A DNA stretch of 34,733 nt from Psychrobacter piechaudii (GTDB taxonomy: Bacteria > Pseudomonadota > Gammaproteobacteria > Pseudomonadales > Moraxellaceae), in the NCBI RefSeq assembly GCF_900162825.1, contig NZ_FUGE01000065.1, positions 1 to 34,733 on the forward strand. Reading direction: 5' to 3'. Position 1 is the first letter of the stretch, and every line of letters begins with the position of its first letter. The position numbers and the translations under genes are program-made. This document shows positions 9,146 to 17,625 of the stretch, piece by piece. A model generated the notes under the pieces. That model was not told the origin of the DNA. It saw nothing but the letters and a program-made list of their open reading frames with translations, and ran no database searches.

Positions 9146-10075
9146 CTAGTTGCCGAATTGTTGTTGGCAAAGTTTAATAAAGGCTTTCCCAAAGTGACGA
9201 ATTTCAGCATCATCACGCACTGCAATCCAACTGGTAAAGCGGCCGAAATGATCGACAGGTATGGCAGTTAGGTTCTGGTAGTGACCCTGTTCAAAGGCCA
9301 TTTCGGCAATAATACCCACGCCCAGACCAGCACCAACATAAGTGCTAATTACATCCGCATCCAATGCTGCCAATACGATTTCAGGCTCTAACCCCGCTTC
9401 GTGGAAGGTCTGGTCAATAGCGCCACGACCAGTGAATCCGCCGTGATAAGTGACCAAAGGATAACTGGCTAGGGTAGGTAAATCGATAGTTTCAAGCTCA
9501 GCCAATTCATGGTCTTTAGGTACAATGACTCGGTGCGACCAATCATAATAACGGTAGCAGCGTAGATAAGAGTTTTGTAATAAAGCTTCGGTCGCAATAC
9601 CAATATCGGCTTGTCCACGGATGACCATATTGGCAATGGTCTGTGGGTCTGCTTGTTGTAGTACCAGCTGCACTTTAGGATATTGTTCTTTGAATTTCTT
9701 AATTATGTCAGGTAGCACATAGCGCGCCTGAGTATGCGTGGTCGCTAGGGTCAAGGTGCCGGTATGTGGGTTGTTGTAATCGAGGCTAATATTTTCGATG
9801 GTCCGAATTTCAGTAAAAATAGACTCAATATGCGGTAGCAGTGCTTCGCCCACGGGGGTTAAACCAGTAAGACGTTTGCCCTGACGCACGAAGACTTCGG
9901 CTTTGAGTTGGTTTTCTAGTGCGGAGATATGTTTGGATAAGCTTGATTGGCTGGTATGCAATACTTGAGCGGCTTGGCTTAGATTGTAGCCATTAATCAC
10001 AGTATGCCAAACGGTCTCTAACTGCTTAAGTTGAATTTGTAAATGTCTTTGGTTAACGACGACATCAATTGCCAT
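9146..10075 (-). CDS. cysB: LysR-family transcriptional regulator, CysB type
   Basis: About 309 residues: an N-terminal winged helix-turn-helix (SQAAQVLHTSQSSLSKHISALE) and a periplasmic-binding-protein-like effector domain. CysB-specific segments are present: ATTHTQARYVLP, IGIATEAL, YPLVTYHGGFTGR and DADVISTYVGAGLGVG. CysB activates sulfate assimilation and cysteine synthesis genes in response to N-acetylserine or O-acetylserine. A longer frame starts at GTG 10093. I chose ATG 10073-10075 because AGGA sits 7 bp before it, while the GTG has no good site. Whether it is CysB proper or a Cbl-like paralogue cannot be decided; no cys genes are nearby. Confidence 0.88.
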   Translation of the reverse strand: MAIDVVVNQRHLQIQLKQLETVWHTVINGYNLSQAAQVLHTSQSSLSKHISALENQLKAEVFVRQGKRLTGLTPVGEALLPHIESIFTEIRTIENISLDYNNPHTGTLTLATTHTQARYVLPDIIKKFKEQYPKVQLVLQQADPQTIANMVIRGQADIGIATEALLQNSYLRCYRYYDWSHRVIVPKDHELAELETIDLPTLASYPLVTYHGGFTGRGAIDQTFHEAGLEPEIVLAALDADVISTYVGAGLGVGIIAEMAFEQGHYQNLTAIPVDHFGRFTSWIAVRDDAEIRHFGKAFIKLCQQQFGN

Positions 10076-10354
10076 AAATATATCCTGTGTCACTTTTGCT
10101 CAATATCTACTAAATAATATAGGCTTACCTAAAATATAAGCTTATTATCAAGCAGGAAGAGGGGTGATAAGCGGGTCGAGATCAATAGATCGGACGAGTT
10201 ATCCAAACATTATACCGTTATTTAGTGAGATATCACTATTTTCAACAGTAATGCAAACTTAGTGAATGGTATGCTTGATACGATACCGCTAGTCAAGTGC
10301 TTCATTCTAAAGTAACATAACGGTTTTTACGATATTTTTAACGATAGGTCTACT

Positions 10355-12232
10355 ATGTCTGTATCGACCCCAACTGATCAAAATAGCTCAAAATCTGAGC
10401 TAATTGCCCCTCCCAAAAAATCATGGTCTGACGCGGCCAAAGCTTATTTGGACTCTCGTGTCATAATCATGTTGTTTTTGGGCTTCTCGGCCGGTATTCC
10501 GATTCTATTGATTTTCTCAAGCTTATCGTTGTGGTTACGAGAAGCGGGTATCGATAGAAGCGTGGTAACCATGTTTAGTTGGGCAGCCTTGGGCTATTCT
10601 TTCAAATTCATTTGGGCTCCTTTAATTGATGCTTTGCCTGTGCCATTTTTGACCAAATGGTTAGGACGACGTCGTGGCTGGATGGTCGTGTCTCAGCTAT
10701 TAGTGATATTGGCCATTGTATTAATGGCTCGAGTCAATCCCATTGAAGAGCATGTCTTAGTTTATATGGCGGCAGCGGCAGTGCTGTTGGGTTTCTCTTC
10801 AGCCACTCAAGATATTGTTATTGATGCTTATCGTATTGAGCTGGCCCCGCCTGCTATGCAGTCTATCCTGTCTTCGATCTATGTATCAGGATATCGCATT
10901 GGTATGATTGTTGCCGGTGCCGGCGCGCTCTATTTGGCAGATTATTTTGGCTCTACAGAGACCTTGTATAGTTATGAAGCGTGGCGTAATACTTATTACA
11001 TCATGGCAGCGGTTATGACCTTAGGCTTGCTGACAACCTTTGCCAGTTATGAGCCGACCGCTGAAACTCTACAAAAAAATAAGCAGCAGTTAAATCTAAA
11101 AGTCTTCTTGAGTTACTCAGCTTTATTGTTAGTCCCTGGATTGCTATTTGGCCTTATTTATCTCATTAATATTGTGGTAAATGAGATCTTTAATTCTGCG
11201 GTTGAATTGATTCCTTTGGCGTGGCTACCTGGCATTAAGCTATATTTCATGGTGTTAATTGCTGCAGCGCCTGTGCTACTGCTATTTTTTATCATTAACC
11301 AATCGAAGATTATTAATAAAGCGCCTTTAGTGGCGGAAACTCGAAGTGATTATGTGCGCCTAGTGCTGTTGTTTGTGGCCGCTGTTTTCTCCTTCATTGC
11401 GTGCTACGTACTAATGGGCAAAGTGTTACCAGAAACCGAAGCGGTGTTTATCGGATTCATATTAGAAACCTTGCATCTATTGACCAGTTTAGCTGCAGCA
11501 GTAGCTGCAGGATATGTTTTAGTCCAAGTGGGATTGGTGCGTAAAGAAGTGGCCATGGCGACTTGGATTGACCCTATCCTCGATTTTTTCCGCCGCTATG
11601 GCAAAAAAGCCTTGTTGTTGTTGGCCTTAATCGGTTTATACCGCATTTCAGACATTGTGGCGGGAGTTATCTCCAACGTCTTCTATCAAGATATGGGCTT
11701 CAGTAAAACTGATATTGCCAACGCCGTGAAGCTTGTGGGCGTTATCATGAGTATCGGTGGTGGCTTCTTAGGCGGCTTGCTGGCTCAGCGTTTCCGTATT
11801 ATGCAAGCGATGATGGTGGGGGCAATCTTGGCCAGTGCCACCAACTTGCTGTTTGTTATTTTGACCTACAATCCAGGCAACTTGCCCATAATGTATATGG
11901 CCGTTATCTTTGATAACTTGGCGGCAGGTCTTGCCAGTGCCGTATTTATTGCCTTCTTATCAGCACTAACTTCTATTAGATTTACTGCGGTACAGTATGC
12001 TATTTTCTCCTCACTTATGACCTTGATGCCAAAAGTGTTAGGCGGTTATTCTGGAACCATCGTAGATAATATGGGCTATCCGTTCTTCTTTATCTTCACC
12101 TTTGCTATTGGACTACCGATTTTGTACCTAATTTATGTGGTCGATAAAAAGATTGTCATTGGTGAAAATGATGATCCAGTGGCTGATTTAACGGACTCAA
12201 GTCCTAGCAGCACAGCTAAAGATAAGAGGTGA
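10355..12232 (+). CDS. ampG: AmpG-like MFS permease (muropeptide transporter family)
   Basis: A 625-residue inner-membrane protein of the major facilitator superfamily. The N-terminal half has the AmpG signature: RVIIMLFLGFSAGIPILL, then SLWLREAGI, FKFIWAPLIDALP and LGRRRGWM, with SATQDIVIDAYRIE further on. AmpG imports GlcNAc-anhydro-MurNAc peptides for murein recycling, and through them influences AmpC induction where ampR/ampC exist. It is longer than E. coli AmpG (491), with extra hydrophobic segments in the middle (about 250-400), as in other long AmpG relatives; a related saccharide or peptide substrate is possible. prmC follows after 29 bp, so the two are probably cotranscribed. Confidence 0.85.
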   Translation: MSVSTPTDQNSSKSELIAPPKKSWSDAAKAYLDSRVIIMLFLGFSAGIPILLIFSSLSLWLREAGIDRSVVTMFSWAALGYSFKFIWAPLIDALPVPFLTKWLGRRRGWMVVSQLLVILAIVLMARVNPIEEHVLVYMAAAAVLLGFSSATQDIVIDAYRIELAPPAMQSILSSIYVSGYRIGMIVAGAGALYLADYFGSTETLYSYEAWRNTYYIMAAVMTLGLLTTFASYEPTAETLQKNKQQLNLKVFLSYSALLLVPGLLFGLIYLINIVVNEIFNSAVELIPLAWLPGIKLYFMVLIAAAPVLLLFFIINQSKIINKAPLVAETRSDYVRLVLLFVAAVFSFIACYVLMGKVLPETEAVFIGFILETLHLLTSLAAAVAAGYVLVQVGLVRKEVAMATWIDPILDFFRRYGKKALLLLALIGLYRISDIVAGVISNVFYQDMGFSKTDIANAVKLVGVIMSIGGGFLGGLLAQRFRIMQAMMVGAILASATNLLFVILTYNPGNLPIMYMAVIFDNLAAGLASAVFIAFLSALTSIRFTAVQYAIFSSLMTLMPKVLGGYSGTIVDNMGYPFFFIFTFAIGLPILYLIYVVDKKIVIGENDDPVADLTDSSPSSTAKDKR

Positions 12233-12261
12233 ATAAAGATAACAATAAAGACGATACTTAA

Positions 12262-13152
12262 ATGACTAATCTAAGTTTACGCCCGTCAATAACTGCCTTA
12301 AAAAAGGCCAACTATTCGAACGTTCCCAGCCACTGGGTAACAGATTGGTTGTTGTATGTATTGCAAAAGTCAGCGTCGTTTTTGATTACCGATGGTGATT
12401 ATCAGTTAACTGAGTCTGAACAAATACAGTTTGAGACTGGTATTGCTCAGATGCAATCTGGTACACCACTGGCTTATCTGACCGGTAAGCAAGCCTTTTG
12501 GTCGCTAGAGTTTGAGGTCAATGAACATACCTTGATACCCAGACCTGATACGGAAGTTTTGGTGGAACGGGTATTGGGCTGGATTGATAATCATGTTCAG
12601 AGTGATGATAGAAATAATTCATCTAAACGATTGTTAGATTTGGGCACGGGTTCAGGCTGTATTGCCATCAGCTTAGCGCATGAGTTACAAATCTTAGCCC
12701 CCAACCGCTGGCAAGTCACTGCCATTGATTACTCCCAGCCTGCCTTAGAGGTGGCAAAGCGCAATGCTAATTTAAATGACGTGAGTCATATTGAGTTTAA
12801 GCAAAGTGATTGGTTTTCAGTATTAAAGGATTCTGAAGCTACTGAAAGACCACTATTCGATGTTATCGTCTCTAACCCGCCTTATATCGTCAATAATGAT
12901 CAACACCTCGATAAGCTTAAAGCTGAGCCACTATCAGCCTTAGTTGCACCAGACAATGGGTTAGGGGATATCAAGCAGATAGCCGATCAAGCTAGGGATT
13001 ATCTAATCCATGGCGGCTTATTAGCGGTTGAGCATGGCTATGATCAAGGTGAATTAGTACGTCAAATATTTATTGATTTTGGCTACGATCAAGTGGAGAC
13101 CATAAAAGATTATGGGGGTAATGATCGAGTGACTTGGGGTGTTTATGGCTAA
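12262..13152 (+). CDS. prmC: Peptide chain release factor N5-glutamine methyltransferase PrmC
   Basis: 296 residues. It methylates the glutamine of the GGQ motif in release factors RF1 and RF2, using S-adenosylmethionine. Visible features are the N-terminal helical release-factor-binding domain, RPDTE (94-98), the SAM loop LDLGTGSG (125-132) and the catalytic NPPY (205-208), all normal for the family. The gene sits 29 bp behind the AmpG-like gene and ends before a strong terminator. The partner gene prfA, its neighbour in many Gammaproteobacteria, is absent here. Confidence 0.95.
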   Translation: MTNLSLRPSITALKKANYSNVPSHWVTDWLLYVLQKSASFLITDGDYQLTESEQIQFETGIAQMQSGTPLAYLTGKQAFWSLEFEVNEHTLIPRPDTEVLVERVLGWIDNHVQSDDRNNSSKRLLDLGTGSGCIAISLAHELQILAPNRWQVTAIDYSQPALEVAKRNANLNDVSHIEFKQSDWFSVLKDSEATERPLFDVIVSNPPYIVNNDQHLDKLKAEPLSALVAPDNGLGDIKQIADQARDYLIHGGLLAVEHGYDQGELVRQIFIDFGYDQVETIKDYGGNDRVTWGVYG

Positions 13153-13240
13153 GCTGTTTATTGATAAGTTAAATTGCTATATCTCACTGCATATAGCCAA
13201 GAAAAGGCTAAATAATTGAGTCTACATTAAACCCAGAACA

Positions 13241-13274
13241 AAAAGCCCCGCTAGATTACCTAGCGGGGCTTTTA
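13241..13274. terminator. Bidirectional intrinsic terminator, prmC / rlmKL
   Basis: A perfect 14-bp stem (AAAAGCCCCGCTAG, 13241-13254, with its complement at 13260-13273) and a 5-nt loop. A and T runs on either side let it serve both convergent genes. Confidence 0.92.
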
Positions 13275-13301
13275 TTTTTAAATATTAGAACAAATAACTG
13301 C

Positions 13302-15728
13302 TTAAAGCTTATGACGAATCTCAAAGCTTTGGTGAATCGGCTTTTTCGGATTGAAGTCAAAGCCAATAGTTTCATTGGTAATCTCAACAACATCATAGCG
13401 CTCATACAGCTCTTCATCCAACTCAAACCTAGTAAAGTTATTTGAGAAGTAAATGACGCCACCATTGGCCAAACGGTTCATCGCTCGGTTGATAAGGGCT
13501 GTGTGGTCACGCTGGACATCAAAAGTGCCTTGGAATTTCTTAGAGTTTGAAAACGTTGGCGGATCAATAAAGATAACGTCAAATTGATCGGTATTGTCTT
13601 TAATCCAATCAAAGATATCCGAGGCAATAAACTGATAGCGGCTGGTAGTCACATCTAGGCCGTTTAGCGCAAAGTTTTGCTTGCCCCAATCTAAGTAGTT
13701 TTGAGATAAGTCGACACTGGTCACCGATTTTGCACCGCCCAATGCAGCGTGCACACTGGCAGTACAAGTATAGGCGAACAAATTCAACACATCGGCACCA
13801 CGACTGGCCGAGCGAATCATGCTGCGCATATTACGGTGGTCAATAAATAGACCGGTGTCTAAATAATCGGTAAAGTTGACATAGAAATAAGCGCCGTCCT
13901 CTTGTACCACATGCATCTTACGTTTTTTCTGGGCCAGACGCTGCGCTTCTTGACGTTTGGCTTCTTCACGCGCCTGCTGGAACTTGTTACCTTTGTAGCG
14001 ATTGCGGTTGTCTTTTTTCGGTTCGGGAGCGTCTTTACTAGCTTTAGTATCTTTAGAGGGGCTTTCTGGGTTGCCGTACTGAGTATTACCGACCTGACGC
14101 GCACGGGTTTTGATAAAGATTCGTTCACGGTTAATACCAAACACTTCACGAATACCCATCAACGCTAAGTTAAAGCGTTTGCGAGCCGTCTCTGGTGGAA
14201 TGGTCTTTGGTGGTGCCCACTCTTGTACATGGACGTAGTCGCCATACACATCGATAGCCACTTTATAATCAGGCAAATCGGCATCATAAACACGCAAGTT
14301 GGTCACGTCTTCTTTGGTAGCCAGTTTTTTTAGATGGGCCACGTTTTTTTGCAGGCGATTGACAAAGTCTTGTGCTTCCTCGACCTCAATCTTTTGGCGC
14401 TCAAAGCGATCGATTAAGCTTTCACCTTCTTTACGTAGCAACTGACCATATCTGAAATAGACAGTGATGGCTCCGTTATGGCAGCGTAGGGTTTGTGGCT
14501 CATCCAAAGGTAGCACATCGGCTTGCTCAACGTGGGCGGCCAATAGCCCTAGCATGGGCTGGTATTTTTGTTTAGCAAATATATCTTGTAAGGTTAGCCC
14601 TAGGCCTTGGTATAAAGGTTTGATAAAGTCGCTATCACCTAGACGTTCACCATACGGGGGGTTGGTAATAATAAGAGGGCGTTTAAGTTTTCGATCTAAT
14701 AGGGGCTTGGTCAAAGCAATCTTCAATTGAGACAGGGGACGCTGTTCTAAAGTTAAATGCGGAATAAGCTCGATCAGACCGGCAGCAATTAAGTTTTTAT
14801 GTACTGCTTTAATGGCGCCTGCATCGGCATCAAAGCCCATAATAGTGGGCAGTTTACCGGCTGCGGCTTTTTCTAACCCATTATGAAAGCGCTCTTGGGC
14901 ATCCACCACACATTGCTGCCATAGCTCGCTATCATGCTCTTGCCAGTTATAAAAACCAAATTGTGACTCAGCTTTATCAATACCGACCGCATAATCACAA
15001 TGCATCAATAGGGCTTCGATAATAAAGGTACCTGAACCACACATAGGGTCAATTAAGGCACTGTAGCTGTTTTTCTTTTTATGCCAATCGACAGTGTACA
15101 GCAGGCCAGCGGCTAAGTTTTCTTTCAGCGGCGCATCGGTCATGGCCACACGGTAGCCACGACGGTGCAAACTGGTTCCTGATAAATCTAAGAAAATCTC
15201 AGCCTGTTTTTCATTAACAGTGGCATAAATAGGAAAGTCTGGGTTGCTACTGTCGACATCAGGACGGGCATCTAACTTTTCGCTAAAGGTATCGGCGATG
15301 GCATCTTTAATACGTAGCATGGCAAACTGTTGACTAACTTGAACTCTTTTATCGACACTCATTCGAATGGCGAAAGTATTGTCTAAGCCAAACCACTGGG
15401 TCCAATCTACGGTACTGGCCAGGCCATTTAGCTGCTCAGCCACATCATAGTCTTTATTGATATTACGTTTTTTGATGGGCAATAAGACGCGTGAGGCCAC
15501 CCGTGACCACAGGCAAATTTTATAAATCTGTTCTAAAGTGGCGTTGACAGCAATACGGCCTGTGCCTTTTAACTCACAGTCAATCTCCATGCTGGCCAGT
15601 TCAGTTTGCAGTGGCGCTTCTAAGCCATCGGCGCAGGTAACGAGGATGTCATAGCGTTTATTTGAGACTGTAGGTTGGGTGTTTAGGTTGTTGCTGTTAG
15701 AGATGTTTTCTGTTGTGGGGGTGGACAT
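13302..15728 (-). CDS. rlmKL: Bifunctional 23S rRNA methyltransferase RlmKL (G2445-N2 / G2069-N7)
   Basis: An 808-residue fusion of two methyltransferases, longer than the E. coli enzyme (702). The N-terminal half has a THUMP domain (about 30-180), a SAM site with DPMCGSG (227-233) and the N2-guanine motif NPPYGER (356-362). The C-terminal half is RlmK-like, with a second SAM domain (DVLNLFAYTCTASVHAA) and FIDPPTFSNSKKF near residue 735. Between them, about residues 550-605, is a low-complexity Lys/Glu/Arg/Gln-rich insert that accounts for much of the extra length and may be a flexible RNA-contacting linker. It modifies G2445 and G2069 of 23S rRNA. Confidence 0.95.
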   Translation of the reverse strand: MSTPTTENISNSNNLNTQPTVSNKRYDILVTCADGLEAPLQTELASMEIDCELKGTGRIAVNATLEQIYKICLWSRVASRVLLPIKKRNINKDYDVAEQLNGLASTVDWTQWFGLDNTFAIRMSVDKRVQVSQQFAMLRIKDAIADTFSEKLDARPDVDSSNPDFPIYATVNEKQAEIFLDLSGTSLHRRGYRVAMTDAPLKENLAAGLLYTVDWHKKKNSYSALIDPMCGSGTFIIEALLMHCDYAVGIDKAESQFGFYNWQEHDSELWQQCVVDAQERFHNGLEKAAAGKLPTIMGFDADAGAIKAVHKNLIAAGLIELIPHLTLEQRPLSQLKIALTKPLLDRKLKRPLIITNPPYGERLGDSDFIKPLYQGLGLTLQDIFAKQKYQPMLGLLAAHVEQADVLPLDEPQTLRCHNGAITVYFRYGQLLRKEGESLIDRFERQKIEVEEAQDFVNRLQKNVAHLKKLATKEDVTNLRVYDADLPDYKVAIDVYGDYVHVQEWAPPKTIPPETARKRFNLALMGIREVFGINRERIFIKTRARQVGNTQYGNPESPSKDTKASKDAPEPKKDNRNRYKGNKFQQAREEAKRQEAQRLAQKKRKMHVVQEDGAYFYVNFTDYLDTGLFIDHRNMRSMIRSASRGADVLNLFAYTCTASVHAALGGAKSVTSVDLSQNYLDWGKQNFALNGLDVTTSRYQFIASDIFDWIKDNTDQFDVIFIDPPTFSNSKKFQGTFDVQRDHTALINRAMNRLANGGVIYFSNNFTRFELDEELYERYDVVEITNETIGFDFNPKKPIHQSFEIRHKL

Positions 15729-16018
15729 AGTTGGCCTTTACGTTATATTTATTTATTCAAATTTACTAATTCAATCTTCGGGCAGCTAAGCTAAATAGCA
15801 GAGGCTGACTAATGCAAGTATTGAGTGTTAACTGTGTTATAAAAAAGATGGTTGATAGTGATAAGTAGGCTGCTAAATAAGCCAATAGGTGGGAGTGTTG
15901 CTTTATTACTAGTGATTTTACCACACTCATCTACCAGGAGATAACCAGGCCCTACAAATAAGCGAAATTTTGAGCCATTTATCGGCTACTATTAAAAAAA
16001 GTCGTTGGTGGCTATAGA

Positions 16019-17209
16019 TTATTTATTAGTCTCTGGCGGATTATTTTCAGAAGACGGGGGCAAGGGTTGTAACTGGGCCTCAATATCAGCAGCTTTTGTA
16101 TCGACAGGCATGACCAGTTTCATGTGAGGGTAGGGAATGTTAATGCCCTCTTTTTCAAAGCCTGCTTTAATTTTTTCTTGTAGGGTTTCTTTGAGAATAG
16201 GCATACGCGCCACAGCAGCAGGTCTTACCCAATAGCGAATAATAAATACAGTTCCAAAGTCGCTTATATGGTCAACAGTGGCCAAAGGCTCGGGACGCTT
16301 TAGGATATTCTCAGTATCATCAAGCACCTGCATAATGACTTTTCTGGCTTGCTCAATATCAGCTTCTAGAGCAATACGCGCTTTGATATCGAAGCGAATA
16401 AAGTTTTTTGAAGTTAGGTTGATGACCTCTGATGAGGCGACGGTAGCATTAGGAATAATGACCGTGATGTTGTCTCGGGTTAAGATGCGGGTAGTGCGTA
16501 ACGAGATGAGAATAACCCGGCCTTCATTCTCACCAATACTAATCCAGTCGCCCACCTTAAAGGACTGCTCTAGCAAAATAGTAATACCTGAGATGAAGTT
16601 AGCAATGGTGGACTGTGCGGCAAAACCCACTGCCAAACCTAAAATACCCAGACCGGCTACTAACGAGACGATATCGAAGCCAAACTGAGCCATAACACTG
16701 GCCAGTCCCAGCACTATAATTAATACTGAAAATACGTTTTTTAGCAGCTGCTCTATTGAAGCATTGAGTCCATAATGCTTTAAAACTCGGTTGATAACCT
16801 GTTCAGATGAGGTCCATAGAACGTAATAAATACCGGCCCATATACTGGCTTTGGCGGTTGCAGAGACGGTGCTAGGTTCGACATTTATTTGGCTCATTAT
16901 CGCCAGTACACAGCTGACTACCCATATGTAACGTAGTACGGAGCGAATGATACCTAAGCGTCTGTCTGATAGCTTTAATTGCTCTTGATAACGCTTAGTG
17001 ACATAGGTAAGTAGCCAATAGAAGAACCCGACAATCATCAATAGGATAATAATCTTTATGGTGGTGCTGGCAAGTTCCACCCCACGAGAAGCCCAGTCTC
17101 GACTCTCTTCTTCTAAATCACCGCCAATCGCAAGATATAAGCTCGAATATAAATCGTGCAAGATATCTTGAAAAAATGCGCTAATTTTTGAGCCAGTCTC
17201 TCTTGCCAT
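16019..17209 (-). CDS. Mechanosensitive ion channel, MscS family
   Basis: 396 residues. A soluble N-terminus is followed by membrane helices at about 47-70, 88-107, 122-142 and 157-176. The pore helix with the MscS signature (AGLGILGLAVGFAAQS) is at about 185-200, then TIANFISGITILLEQSFKVGDWI. The beta and alpha/beta cytoplasmic domains end near residue 370, followed by a Pro/Glu-rich tail. It should release solutes during hypo-osmotic shock. It has more N-terminal helices than E. coli MscS (286 residues, three helices). Its promoter region, between 17210 and 17316, lies just beside a MITE-like element. Confidence 0.9.
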   Translation of the reverse strand: MARETGSKISAFFQDILHDLYSSLYLAIGGDLEEESRDWASRGVELASTTIKIIILLMIVGFFYWLLTYVTKRYQEQLKLSDRRLGIIRSVLRYIWVVSCVLAIMSQINVEPSTVSATAKASIWAGIYYVLWTSSEQVINRVLKHYGLNASIEQLLKNVFSVLIIVLGLASVMAQFGFDIVSLVAGLGILGLAVGFAAQSTIANFISGITILLEQSFKVGDWISIGENEGRVILISLRTTRILTRDNITVIIPNATVASSEVINLTSKNFIRFDIKARIALEADIEQARKVIMQVLDDTENILKRPEPLATVDHISDFGTVFIIRYWVRPAAVARMPILKETLQEKIKAGFEKEGINIPYPHMKLVMPVDTKAADIEAQLQPLPPSSENNPPETNK

Positions 17210-17306
17210 TGGTCATCCTATAATGGGTCATTGCCTAAGGGAATTGGTGTTAACTGCGTCAATAGTCTTAATATACAACAAAATTAGCTAAAGTTGAGCC
17301 CGCCTT

Positions 17307-17316
17307 ATTGGTAGCT
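17307..17316 (+). repeat. Target site duplication, left copy
   Basis: ATTGGTAGCT directly abuts the left inverted repeat and is repeated perfectly at 17520-17529 against the right one. This is the signature of a transposition event. Confidence 0.75.
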
Positions 17317-17519
17317 CAGGGCAATCGCACTATAGAAAATAGCCGCTTTAAATTAGATTATCTAAATAAAAGGTGTTAAATAGTTAGAAACTATAACTAA
17401 AATATTTTTATATATCTCGTGTTTTTGTTATTTGCGACCGAAAATTGGTGATAACATCTGTAAAAGGTCAATAATTAATTAAAATGTAGCTAAAATCGAT
17501 TTGTAGTGCGATTGCCCTG
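17317..17519. mobile_element. 203-bp MITE-like non-autonomous element
   Basis: The ends are perfect 16-bp inverted repeats: CAGGGCAATCGCACTA at 17317-17332 and its reverse complement at 17504-17519. The interior (about 170 bp) is A+T-rich and codes for nothing. A perfect 10-bp duplication of ATTGGTAGCT flanks both ends. Size, inverted ends, target duplication and lack of genes fit a miniature inverted-repeat element moved in trans by some DDE transposase. The parent family is not identified; a target duplication of about 10 bp would suit IS4-like relatives, which is only a guess. No second copy was seen in the window. Confidence 0.75.
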
Positions 17520-17529
17520 ATTGGTAGCT
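17520..17529 (+). repeat. Target site duplication, right copy
   Basis: ATTGGTAGCT immediately follows the right inverted repeat and matches 17307-17316 exactly. Confidence 0.75.
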
Positions 17530-17574
17530 GCCTTGTTTACTGTAAATTAGTTTCTAAACAAGCTCACCTATTAT

Positions 17575-17606
17575 AAAAAAACCCTGCAGCATGATGGCAG
17601 GGTTTT
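17575..17606 (-). terminator. Intrinsic terminator of the dihydrolipoamide-dehydrogenase-like gene
   Basis: On the minus strand a perfect 10-bp stem AAAACCCTGC/GCAGGGTTTT is followed by a T-run. It starts about 20 bp after the stop codon. Confidence 0.88.
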
Positions 17607-17625
17607 CTATGATAAGAGAAATAAT

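Larger units (their letters stand above)
17210..17625. other. Intergenic region carrying a MITE-like insertion (416 bp)
   Basis: This gap upstream of the mscS-type gene and downstream of the flavoprotein gene holds the 203-bp element at 17317-17519, its target duplications, and the flavoprotein terminator at 17575-17606. No ORF of interest is present. Confidence 0.75.

Noticed and set aside
13902-14168. Open frame antisense to rlmKL (88 codons)
   Set aside because: It lies opposite the low-complexity linker of rlmKL, has no ribosome-binding site and no recognisable protein features.
16278-16688. 136-codon frame antisense to the MscS-type gene
   Set aside because: Composition mirrors the channel gene's coding strand; no start signal and no family resemblance.
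17309-17330. tRNA-like stretch (TTGGTAGCTCAGGGC)
   Set aside because: It resembles a tRNA D-arm, but no acceptor stem, anticodon arm or T-arm fits around it. It is the junction of the target duplication and the MITE end.
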